Source: an uncultured Pseudomonadota bacterium
GTDB taxonomy: Bacteria > Pseudomonadota > Gammaproteobacteria > Burkholderiales > JALYOK01
Assembly (NCBI GenBank): GCA_902826775.1
Contig: CADEHE010000004.1
Span: forward strand, 1-64,000
Reading direction: 5' to 3'
Length of the DNA stretch: 64,000 nucleotides
Position numbers and translations under genes: made by a program. The notes below the pieces were generated by a model that saw nothing but the letters and a program-made list of their open reading frames with translations, had not been told where the DNA came from and did not search any database. Of this stretch, positions 19,220 through 26,795 are shown piece by piece (positions within the stretch are counted from its first letter, which is position 1; the number at the start of each line of letters is the position of its first letter).

Positions 19220-19237
19220 AAAACAAACGTTTAAACA
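19220..19237. promoter_or_regulatory. Candidate operator, AAACGTTT palindrome
   Basis: The palindrome AAACGTTT lies at 19225-19232 within AAAACAAACGTTTAAACA, just after the -10 element. TetR-type fatty-acid regulators commonly bind related AT-rich palindromes that overlap their own promoter. The assignment to the adjacent regulator is inference. Confidence 0.45.
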
Positions 19238-19248
19238 GGGGTGGTGGC

Positions 19249-19944
19249 GTGGCGAGCGATGCAGCAACTACCAGTGCCAGGCAGATGGCAGCCGAAGTGG
19301 CGGGCGGCGGCAGTCACGTGACAAAGCAACGCATTCTAGATGTTGCCGAGCGCTTGTTCGTCGAGCGCGGCTTTTCCTCGACTAGCTTGCGCATGATCAC
19401 CACCGATGCCGAGGTCAATCTGGCGGCCGTCAACTATCACTTTGGCTCCAAGGAAGGCATGATCGAGGAAGTGCTCAAGCGCCGGCTCGCGCCGCTCAAT
19501 CGCGAGCGGGTGGTGGCGCTCGATGCGCTGGAGGCGCTAAGCGTGGCGCCCACCGTGCAGGAAATTCTGAAAGCCTATATTTCCGCCGCCGTTAAGTTGA
19601 GCCGCGATCCCGCGGCGGGCGGATTTCTCTTCCTGCGTTTGCTGGGCCGCGCGTTTACTGAGCCCAACGAAATCGTCAAGCGCCAAATGCAGCAGCAATA
19701 TGACGAAGTGGCGCGGCGCTATCGGCGCGCATTCGCCAAGGCGCTGCCGCAGCTGCCCGAGCAGGAATTAATCTGGCGCATGCATTTTATGTTCGGCGCC
19801 ATCGCCTACGCGATGGCGGGCAGCGACATCATGCAAATCGTCGCCTCGTGCGAATTGAAGGACGTCAACGATTTCAATGCACTGAGCGAACGGCTGGTGC
19901 ATTTCTTGTCCGCCGGTCTGCAAGCGCCGGTGCCGACGGTTTAG
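19249..19944 (+). CDS. TetR-family transcriptional regulator
   Basis: A 231-residue regulator. The helix-turn-helix covers about residues 24-70: KQRILDVAERLFVERGFSST, then the recognition helix LAAVNYHFGSKEGM. The C-terminal ligand domain is of the type found in regulators such as PsrA/CerR, but the exact subgroup is uncertain. It starts at a GTG. It precedes fadE by 26 bases, so it probably controls the beta-oxidation genes and itself in response to acyl-CoA; that is inference from context. Confidence 0.88.
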   Translation: MASDAATTSARQMAAEVAGGGSHVTKQRILDVAERLFVERGFSSTSLRMITTDAEVNLAAVNYHFGSKEGMIEEVLKRRLAPLNRERVVALDALEALSVAPTVQEILKAYISAAVKLSRDPAAGGFLFLRLLGRAFTEPNEIVKRQMQQQYDEVARRYRRAFAKALPQLPEQELIWRMHFMFGAIAYAMAGSDIMQIVASCELKDVNDFNALSERLVHFLSAGLQAPVPTV

Positions 19945-19970
19945 CGACTCTGCGGTAAGAGAGGTTGGCG

Positions 19971-22445
19971 ATGGTAAGTGTTCTGGTAACGGCGGTGGTG
20001 TTGTTGGCGGTGGCGATGGGGCTGGCTTACGTGCGAGCGCAAGGCGTGGCTTGGGGTGTAGCGTTTGGCATTGCCGTGCTGTTGCTGAACGCCGCCGGCT
20101 TTCTCGGACCGGTCGCTACCGTGTTGCTGGGCACTCTTGTGGCGTTGGCGATCGTGCTGCTCGGTGTGCGTAGCCTGCGCCTGGCTTACGTCGTGCGGCC
20201 ATTGTTCGATATTTACAAAAAGGTGTTGCCGCAGGTGTCGCAGACCGAGCAGGAAGCACTCGATGCCGGCACGGTTTGGTGGGACGGTGACTTGTTCAGC
20301 GGCAATCCTGATTGGAAAAAGCTGCTGAGCTTTCCGCAGCCGCATTTGAGCGCGGAGGAGCAAGCTTTCCTCGACGGACCGGTCGAAGAGGTCTGCGCCA
20401 TGCTCGACGATTGGAAAATATCGCACGAGCTCTACGATCTGCCGCCCGAAGCATGGCGCTATCTAAAGGACAAGGGTTTTCTCGGCCTGATTATTCCCAA
20501 GCAGTTCGGCGGCATGGGATTCTCTGCTTTCGCGCATTCGCAGATCGTGATGAAGCTGTCCACGCGCTGCAACGCTGCAGCGGTCAGCGTCATGGTGCCG
20601 AACTCGCTGGGGCCGGCGGAATTATTGTTGCATTACGGCACCGACGAGCAGAAGCAATATTACTTGCCGCGCTTGGCCAAGGGAGTCGAGGTGCCTTGTT
20701 TCGCCTTGACCGGCCCCGAAGCAGGTTCGGACGCGGCTTCCATCCCGGACTTTGGCATTATCTGCCGCGGCGAGTGGCAAGGTAAGCGCGATGTGCTCGG
20801 CTTGCGCCTGACCTGGGAAAAGCGCTACATCACACTCGGCCCCATTGCCACCTTGCTCGGCTTGGCGTTTAAGCTGTTCGATCCCGATAAGCTGCTCGGC
20901 GATAAGGAAGACCTCGGCATCACTCTCGCGCTGATTCCCACCAATCTGCCCGGGGTCAATATCGGCCGCCGCCATTTGCCGCTCAACGGCGTGTTTCAGA
21001 ACGGTCCCAATTCCGGGCAGGATGTGTTCATCCCGATGGAACAGATCATTGGCGGCGAGAAGTTTGTTGGCCAGGGTTGGAAGATGTTGATGAATTGTTT
21101 GGCGGCGGGGCGCTCGATTTCCCTGCCGTCGCAAAGCGTGGCCGCAGCGAAATTGGCGGCGCGCACCACCGGCGCTTACGCGCGCGTGCGCACGCAATTC
21201 AATATGCCGATCGGCCGCTTCGAAGGCGTGGAGGAGGCGCTGGCGCGTATCGGCGGCCACGCCTACATGATGGATGCTGCGCGCACCATGACTGCCGGCG
21301 CGGTGGATTTGGGAGAGAAGCCCGCGGTGCTCTCCGCCATCGTCAAATACCATTTGACCGAGCGCATGCGCGACGTCATCAATGAGGCGATGGATGTGCA
21401 TGGTGGCAAGGGTATATGCCTGGGACCAAGTAACTACCTAGGCCGTGCGTACCAACTCCTGCCAGTAGCGATCACTGTCGAAGGCGCGAACATCCTCACG
21501 CGCAGCATGATTATTTTCGGCCAGGGTGCGATCCGCTCGCACCCTTACGTGCTGAAAGAAATTGCCGCAGCGCAAGAATCGAATCCAGAGCAGGCGCTCG
21601 GCCTGTTCGACGAAGCACTGCGCGGCCATGTGCGCTTTGCCATTGCCAACGCCGCGCGAGCGTTTGTGCTTGGCCTAAGTGGCGGGCGCGGCGTGCAAGT
21701 GCCGGGCGGACCGGAAACTAAGCGTTACTACCAAATGCTGACGCGCTTTGCCGCGGGTTTCGGATTGTTGGCGGATGTTGCCATGCTGGTGCTGGGTGGC
21801 GCGCTGAAGCGGCGTGAAAAAATTTCTGCGCGCTTGGGCGACGTGTTGAGCTATCTCTATCTGTGTTCCGCGGCGCTTAAGAAGTACGAAGATCAAGGCC
21901 GCGAAAAAGCCGAGCTGCCGTTGTTGCAATGGTCGGTGCACGATGCGTTCTTCCGCATGCAGGTCGCCTTTGATGGCGTGTTGAGCAACTTTCCCAACCG
22001 ATTTGTGGCTTGGGTGCTGCGGCGTTTGATTTTTCCGAAAGGCCTGACGCTGTTTGCGCCGAGTGATCAGCTCGGCCACCAAGTCGCGGATTTGCTGCTC
22101 AACCCTTCCGCCGCCCGCGACCGCCTGACCGCCGGCATGTATTTGCCCAAGGCAGACGGCGAAATCCTGGCGCAGATGGAATTGGCGCTTACTTCAGCTA
22201 TCAACTGCGAGCCGATTTACGCCAAGCTGCGGCGCGCGCAGAAGGAGCATGGCTTGAGCGCCAAGACCTTCGAGGAAGTGGTCGCCAAGGCGACCGAACT
22301 CGGTACTATCAGCGCGCAGGAAGCTGAACAGTTGCGTCGTGCGCGCGCGCATACGCGCGTCGTAATCATGGTGGACGATTTTCCGCAGGATTTCGGCCGC
22401 TCGTCGATGGAGAAGCCGGTGCTGAAGACAGTGGCGGCGGCGTAA
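19971..22445 (+). CDS. fadE: Acyl-CoA dehydrogenase FadE
   Basis: First, FAD-dependent step of fatty-acid beta-oxidation. The 824-residue protein is the long FadE type: two or three N-terminal membrane segments in the first ~75 residues, a dehydrogenase core with FALTGPEAGSDAASIPD and MDVHGGKGIC, and the C-terminal FadE-specific extension. The ATG at 19971 is preferred over an in-frame TTG at 19965 because AGAGAGG precedes it at proper distance. A TetR regulator lies upstream and a DUF4442 thioesterase-like gene downstream. Confidence 0.94.
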   Translation: MVSVLVTAVVLLAVAMGLAYVRAQGVAWGVAFGIAVLLLNAAGFLGPVATVLLGTLVALAIVLLGVRSLRLAYVVRPLFDIYKKVLPQVSQTEQEALDAGTVWWDGDLFSGNPDWKKLLSFPQPHLSAEEQAFLDGPVEEVCAMLDDWKISHELYDLPPEAWRYLKDKGFLGLIIPKQFGGMGFSAFAHSQIVMKLSTRCNAAAVSVMVPNSLGPAELLLHYGTDEQKQYYLPRLAKGVEVPCFALTGPEAGSDAASIPDFGIICRGEWQGKRDVLGLRLTWEKRYITLGPIATLLGLAFKLFDPDKLLGDKEDLGITLALIPTNLPGVNIGRRHLPLNGVFQNGPNSGQDVFIPMEQIIGGEKFVGQGWKMLMNCLAAGRSISLPSQSVAAAKLAARTTGAYARVRTQFNMPIGRFEGVEEALARIGGHAYMMDAARTMTAGAVDLGEKPAVLSAIVKYHLTERMRDVINEAMDVHGGKGICLGPSNYLGRAYQLLPVAITVEGANILTRSMIIFGQGAIRSHPYVLKEIAAAQESNPEQALGLFDEALRGHVRFAIANAARAFVLGLSGGRGVQVPGGPETKRYYQMLTRFAAGFGLLADVAMLVLGGALKRREKISARLGDVLSYLYLCSAALKKYEDQGREKAELPLLQWSVHDAFFRMQVAFDGVLSNFPNRFVAWVLRRLIFPKGLTLFAPSDQLGHQVADLLLNPSAARDRLTAGMYLPKADGEILAQMELALTSAINCEPIYAKLRRAQKEHGLSAKTFEEVVAKATELGTISAQEAEQLRRARAHTRVVIMVDDFPQDFGRSSMEKPVLKTVAAA

Positions 22446-22475
22446 CGAGCGTCGCGACTAGCGTGATCCGGGCAA

Positions 22476-22973
22476 GTGATCGTTCGCTATCTACGCAGCC
22501 GGGCGGTGAGCGCGCGCACGTTACAGCGCTTGCTCAACCTCTGGCCGCCGTTCGTCGGCGCCGGCATTCGCGTGCTGCACATCGCGCCGGATTTTATGCA
22601 AGCGCGTGTGCGCATGCGCCTCGGGTTGCTCAACCGCAACGCCTTCGGGACGCATTTCGGCGGTTCGTTGTTTGCGATGACCGATCCGTTCTATGCCTTG
22701 ATGGTGTTGCACCAGCTGGGCAGCGATTACATCGTTTGGGATCGCGCAGCCAGCATCGAGTACTTGGCGCCGGGGCGCGGTAGAGTCTACGCGGAATTCG
22801 CGCTTTCGCCGCAGACGCTGCAAGAGATCGTGCGGGCGACAGCGGGGGGCGAACGCTTCGAGCCGCGGTTTTTGGTTAAAGTGAAGGATGCAAAGGGGAA
22901 CGAAGTGGCGAGCGTCGAGCGTGTGCTGTACGTACGGCGCAAGCGCCCGGCGGTAACAGCGGAGCAACTATAG
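22476..22973 (+). CDS. DUF4442 hot-dog protein, probable acyl-CoA thioesterase-like
   Basis: A 165-residue protein with the DUF4442 pattern: LNRNAFGTHFGGSLFAMTDP, then the DYIVWDRAASIEYLAPGRG strand pair. The fold is the hot-dog fold shared with acyl-CoA thioesterases. It starts at a GTG 30 bases after fadE. Its place between fadE and an acyl-CoA ligase suggests action on acyl-CoA, but no activity can be assigned. Confidence 0.78.
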   Translation: MIVRYLRSRAVSARTLQRLLNLWPPFVGAGIRVLHIAPDFMQARVRMRLGLLNRNAFGTHFGGSLFAMTDPFYALMVLHQLGSDYIVWDRAASIEYLAPGRGRVYAEFALSPQTLQEIVRATAGGERFEPRFLVKVKDAKGNEVASVERVLYVRRKRPAVTAEQL

Positions 22974-22993
22974 GTTCAACTATTCGGGAGCCG

Positions 22994-24796
22994 ATGATCG
23001 TGCAGAACAAAAACGCCATAGCGGTTCAGGAGGCAGGTTCATTGGGTGGGCTACTGCGTGAGCGCGCCAAGCGTTCGCCGGATGCGCTTGCCTTTCAGCA
23101 GTATGTAGACGGCAGCGGGCGCTGGGAGGACTGGACGTGGGCGCAAGCCCTCGATCAAGCCGGGCGTTGGCAGAGCGCGCTGCGCCGCGAAAACTTGCAG
23201 CGCGGCGATCGCGTTGCGGTGATGTTGCGCAATAGCCGCGAGTGGGTGATGTTCGACCTAGCCGCGCTGGCACTGGGTTTGGTCGTGGTGCCCTTGTTTA
23301 CAGATGATCGACCGGACAACGCCGCGTACGTGCTCAACGACTCCGGCAGCAAGGTGTTGCTGTTCGAAGGACAAGAGCAGTGGGAGCGTTTGCACACAGT
23401 ATTGGATCAATTGGGGAACGTGCAGCGTTTCGTTAGTTTGCAGCGTGTTGCAGACGGTGAGCCGCGCCTTAAGGCGGTATCGGAGTGGTTACCGCAGCGC
23501 GGCGACGCGTTTGCGGTCGCCGATATTCCCTTATCTAGTTTGGCGACGATCGTTTATACCTCGGGCACCACGGGGCGGCCCAAGGGCGTGATGTTGTCGC
23601 ACCGGAATATTCTTAGCAACGCCTATGCGGGCCTGGAAAGTTTCGCGGTAATCGGTCCAGGCGATTTGTTCTTATCGTTCTTGCCGCTGTCGCACATGCT
23701 GGAGCGCACCGGCGGTTATTACGCCGGCATCATGTCCGGCTGCGCCATCGCGTACGCGCGCTCGGTCGCGCAGTTGGGGGAAGACTTGGTCTCGCGCCAG
23801 CCCACCATTCTGATTTCGGTGCCGCGCATTTACGAACGCGTTTATGCGCGCATCAGCGAGCAACTGGCCGCGGGCTCGCCGCTCAAGCGCAAGCTGTTTC
23901 ATCTCGCAGTGGATGTCGGCTGGCAGCGCTTTGAGCACAGTCAAGGACGCGCGCACTGGAGTCCAAAACTACTGCTCTGGCCTCTGCTCAAGAGCTTGGT
24001 GGCGAGCAAGATCATGGCGCGCATGGGCGGGCGCCTGCGCTTTGCCGTGAGCGGCGGGGCGGCGCTCGCGCCGGAGATCGCGCGCGTGTTTATCGGGCTT
24101 GGGCTGCCGGTACTGCAAGGCTACGGCTTGACCGAGACCAGCCCGGTGCTGTGCGTGGCGCGCGAGCAGGACAATATCCCCGCTAGCGTCGGCCCCGCGG
24201 TGCCGGGCACCGAACTGAAAGTCGGCGCCAACAATGAGTTGCTGGCGCGAGGACCGCAGGTGATGATGGGTTATTGGAACAATCCCGAAGCCACCAAAGC
24301 GGTGCTGGACGCCGATGGCTGGTTTCACACCGGCGATCAAGCGCGTATCGATGCGGACGGCAAAGTTTATATAACCGGTCGCATCAAGGACGTTTTGGTC
24401 ATGGCCAATGGCGAGAAAGTACCGCCGGTCGACATGGAACTGGCGATCGCGACCGATCCCTTGTTCGAGCAGGTGATGGTGTTGGGCGAGGGCAAGTCAT
24501 ACCTGGCGGTATTGTGCGTGTTGAGTAAAGAGGGCTGGGCCAAGTTGGCGCAGCAGCACGGCTTGAGCCCGGATCCGGCTGCGGCCAACGCTGAAGCCGG
24601 CGAGAGGCTGCTGATCCAACGTGTCAGCGCGAAGATCGCCGGCTTTCCCGGATACGCCAAAGTGCGCCGTGTGCGCGTAGTGCGGGAGCCGTGGAGCATC
24701 GATAACGGCATGCTGACGCCGACCATGAAGATCAAGCGCGCGCGTGTGCTGCAAGAGCATGTGAATGATGTGCAGCAACTCTACCCCGCCGCATGA
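22994..24796 (+). CDS. Long-chain acyl-CoA synthetase (AMP-forming)
   Basis: Activates fatty acids to acyl-CoA. The 600-residue enzyme has the AMP-binding motif YTSGTTGRPKG at about 187-197, GYGLTETSPV around 376, and the A8-region DGWFHTGDQARIDADGKVYI-type sequence with TGRIKDVLVMANGEK. The bulky long-chain family shares these features. GGGAG before the ATG supports the start. Its TGA stop overlaps the ATG of the next thioesterase gene (ATGA). Confidence 0.93.
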   Translation: MIVQNKNAIAVQEAGSLGGLLRERAKRSPDALAFQQYVDGSGRWEDWTWAQALDQAGRWQSALRRENLQRGDRVAVMLRNSREWVMFDLAALALGLVVVPLFTDDRPDNAAYVLNDSGSKVLLFEGQEQWERLHTVLDQLGNVQRFVSLQRVADGEPRLKAVSEWLPQRGDAFAVADIPLSSLATIVYTSGTTGRPKGVMLSHRNILSNAYAGLESFAVIGPGDLFLSFLPLSHMLERTGGYYAGIMSGCAIAYARSVAQLGEDLVSRQPTILISVPRIYERVYARISEQLAAGSPLKRKLFHLAVDVGWQRFEHSQGRAHWSPKLLLWPLLKSLVASKIMARMGGRLRFAVSGGAALAPEIARVFIGLGLPVLQGYGLTETSPVLCVAREQDNIPASVGPAVPGTELKVGANNELLARGPQVMMGYWNNPEATKAVLDADGWFHTGDQARIDADGKVYITGRIKDVLVMANGEKVPPVDMELAIATDPLFEQVMVLGEGKSYLAVLCVLSKEGWAKLAQQHGLSPDPAAANAEAGERLLIQRVSAKIAGFPGYAKVRRVRVVREPWSIDNGMLTPTMKIKRARVLQEHVNDVQQLYPAA

Positions 24797-25194
24797 ACAA
24801 GAACCTCAACATCACCCAGTTGCCGGAGCGTCAGCCGACGCTGCGCGTGGTGACCATGCCGGCGGACACGAACTCGCTCGGCGGGATTTTTGGCGGCTGG
24901 ATCATGGCGCAAGTAGACATTGCCGGCAGCATCCCGGCGGTGCGGCGTGCCAAAGGCAAAGTGTCCACGGTAGCGGTCAATGCCTTCGAGTTTCATCAGC
25001 CGGTGTTGGTCGGTGACGTCGTGAGTTTTTACGCGGATGTTACTCGAGTCGGGCGCACCTCGATCACCGTGCATGTCGATGTTTACGCCGAAAGGCTGCG
25101 CCAGGGAGAGTACGAGGCGATCAAGGTGACACAGGCGGATCTGACCTTCGTCGCGCTCGACGATCAAGGCCGCCCCCGGGTCGTGCCGGGCTAG
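24793..25194 (+). CDS. Acyl-CoA thioesterase, YciA-like
   Basis: A 133-residue hot-dog thioesterase. It has the YciA/Acot pattern NSLGGIFGGWIMAQVDIAG, in which the Asp is catalytic, then VAVNAFEFHQPVLVGDVV and GRTSITVHVDVYAER. It overlaps the acyl-CoA ligase gene by four bases, so the two are translated together even though they catalyse opposing reactions. Confidence 0.9.
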   Translation: MNKNLNITQLPERQPTLRVVTMPADTNSLGGIFGGWIMAQVDIAGSIPAVRRAKGKVSTVAVNAFEFHQPVLVGDVVSFYADVTRVGRTSITVHVDVYAERLRQGEYEAIKVTQADLTFVALDDQGRPRVVPG

Positions 25195-25320
25195 GCGCAA
25201 CGCGCGTGCATCAAGGGCGGCGGCTTGCATTGATGGTGAATGGTCAACGCGGTGGAAGGGGAGTAGCATTTGTACCGCGGGGTTCCCGAGTTAACGATGT
25301 TTCGGTGAAGGAGGACACGA

Positions 25321-26700
25321 ATGATGGGCAAGACTAAAAACAAGCAACTGGCACAAACTTTCGTTGCAGTCAGCGTTGTCGTATGCGCTAGCAGCGGTGC
25401 TCAGGCCGCTGGTTTCCAGTTGTTTGAGCAAGGCGTCAGCGGACTCGGCACGGCCTACGCTTCCGGCGCGGCGGCAGAAGATGCCAGCACCATTTACTGG
25501 AATCCGGCCGGGATGACTTATCTGCCGGGTAAGAATTTGTCGCTGGGCGGACACCTAATCGATGCGTCCGCCAAATTCTCAAACAACGGCAGCTCCTTCG
25601 CCAATTTGCCGCTGGGCGCGGTAAGCGGCGGTGATGGCGGCGACGCCGGTGACTTGGCGATAGTGCCGAACGCGTTTTACTCGCATGCGATCAATGACCA
25701 ACTGCGCGTGGGGGTTGGCATGAGTTCTATCTTCGGCTTGAAAACCGAATACGACGAAGACTGGGTCGGCCGCTACCACGCACAAGTCTCGGACTTGCGT
25801 ACCATCAACATCAATCCGTCGTTGGCGTATCGGATTAATGACAAGTTCTCCATTGGCGGTGGACTGAACGTTGTGCGCGCGGACGTTGAGCTAAGCAATG
25901 CGCTGAACTTCGGTTTGATCGGCGGTTTGCAGGTGCCGGCGGGATTGGGTGGACCGGTGCTGACGTTAAATCAACAACGCGACGGCAAGGTCAAGCTAGA
26001 GGGTGACGATTGGGCTTATGGCTTTAACTTCGGTGTGATGGCGCAGCTCACGCCGGCGGCGCGCGTGGGTTTTTCCTACCGTTCCAAAGTGAAAGTCGAA
26101 GTCGAGGGTGATGCCACCTTTACCGTGCCGAATTTGTCCCCGCCGTTTCCTGGTGCCATCAACACCGGTGTTGCCGCCGCTTTTGGCAATACGGGCGTGA
26201 AAGCGACGGTGGATTTGCCGGAGATCATCTCGCTCAATACTCACGTGCAGATTAATGATCGTTGGGCGCTTATGGGCGATGTTACCTTTACCAATTGGAG
26301 CCGTTTCAAGGAGCTGCGCATCAAATTCGATGACGGCCGCGCAGATTCGGTGACGCCCGAAGAGTGGGACGATAGCTACAAGTTCGCCGTCGGCGCGAAC
26401 TTCAAATTGAACCAGAAGTGGCTGCTGCGCGGCGGGGTAGCGTATGACAAGAGCCCGGTGGATGACGCTTTCCGCACCCCGCGCATTCCCGATGCGGATC
26501 GCACCTGGCTCGCATTCGGCGCGCGCTACAACATCTCGGATCACAACTCCATCGACTTCGGCTTCGCGCATATCTTTGTGGATGATCCTTCGATGGACAA
26601 AACCAGCGATGAAAGCGTGCCGCAACTTCGCACCCGTTTAGTCGGCGAGTACGATTCGGCGGTCAATATCTTGAGCGTTCAGTACAACCACAAATTCTAA
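25321..26700 (+). CDS. Outer-membrane fatty-acid transporter, FadL/OmpP1/TodX family
   Basis: A 459-residue outer-membrane beta-barrel. The signal peptide ends at AQAA before GFQLFEQGVSGLG, and the FadL N-terminal hatch signature EDASTIYWNPAGMTYL follows. The C-terminus ends in Phe (QYNHKF), typical of outer-membrane barrels. GGAGG eight bases upstream supports the ATG at 25321. It lies within the beta-oxidation block and would bring long-chain fatty acids or similar hydrophobic substrates across the outer membrane. Confidence 0.93.
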   Translation: MMGKTKNKQLAQTFVAVSVVVCASSGAQAAGFQLFEQGVSGLGTAYASGAAAEDASTIYWNPAGMTYLPGKNLSLGGHLIDASAKFSNNGSSFANLPLGAVSGGDGGDAGDLAIVPNAFYSHAINDQLRVGVGMSSIFGLKTEYDEDWVGRYHAQVSDLRTININPSLAYRINDKFSIGGGLNVVRADVELSNALNFGLIGGLQVPAGLGGPVLTLNQQRDGKVKLEGDDWAYGFNFGVMAQLTPAARVGFSYRSKVKVEVEGDATFTVPNLSPPFPGAINTGVAAAFGNTGVKATVDLPEIISLNTHVQINDRWALMGDVTFTNWSRFKELRIKFDDGRADSVTPEEWDDSYKFAVGANFKLNQKWLLRGGVAYDKSPVDDAFRTPRIPDADRTWLAFGARYNISDHNSIDFGFAHIFVDDPSMDKTSDESVPQLRTRLVGEYDSAVNILSVQYNHKF

Positions 26701-26713
26701 TGCTTGCACCAGG

Positions 26714-26754
26714 ATAGCCCTTTGATCGTCAAAAGACGCTAGTCAAGGGGCTAT
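26714..26754 (+). terminator. Strong hairpin after the fadL-type gene
   Basis: ATAGCCCTTTGA pairs with TCAAGGGGCTAT across a loop that itself contains CGTC-AAAA-GACG. There is no U-tract, so it may be a Rho-linked 3' end or an mRNA stabiliser and not a true intrinsic terminator. Confidence 0.45.
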
Positions 26755-26795
26755 GTCACCTCCAGTATAGGCATCGAACCGATCTAGGATTTCGC

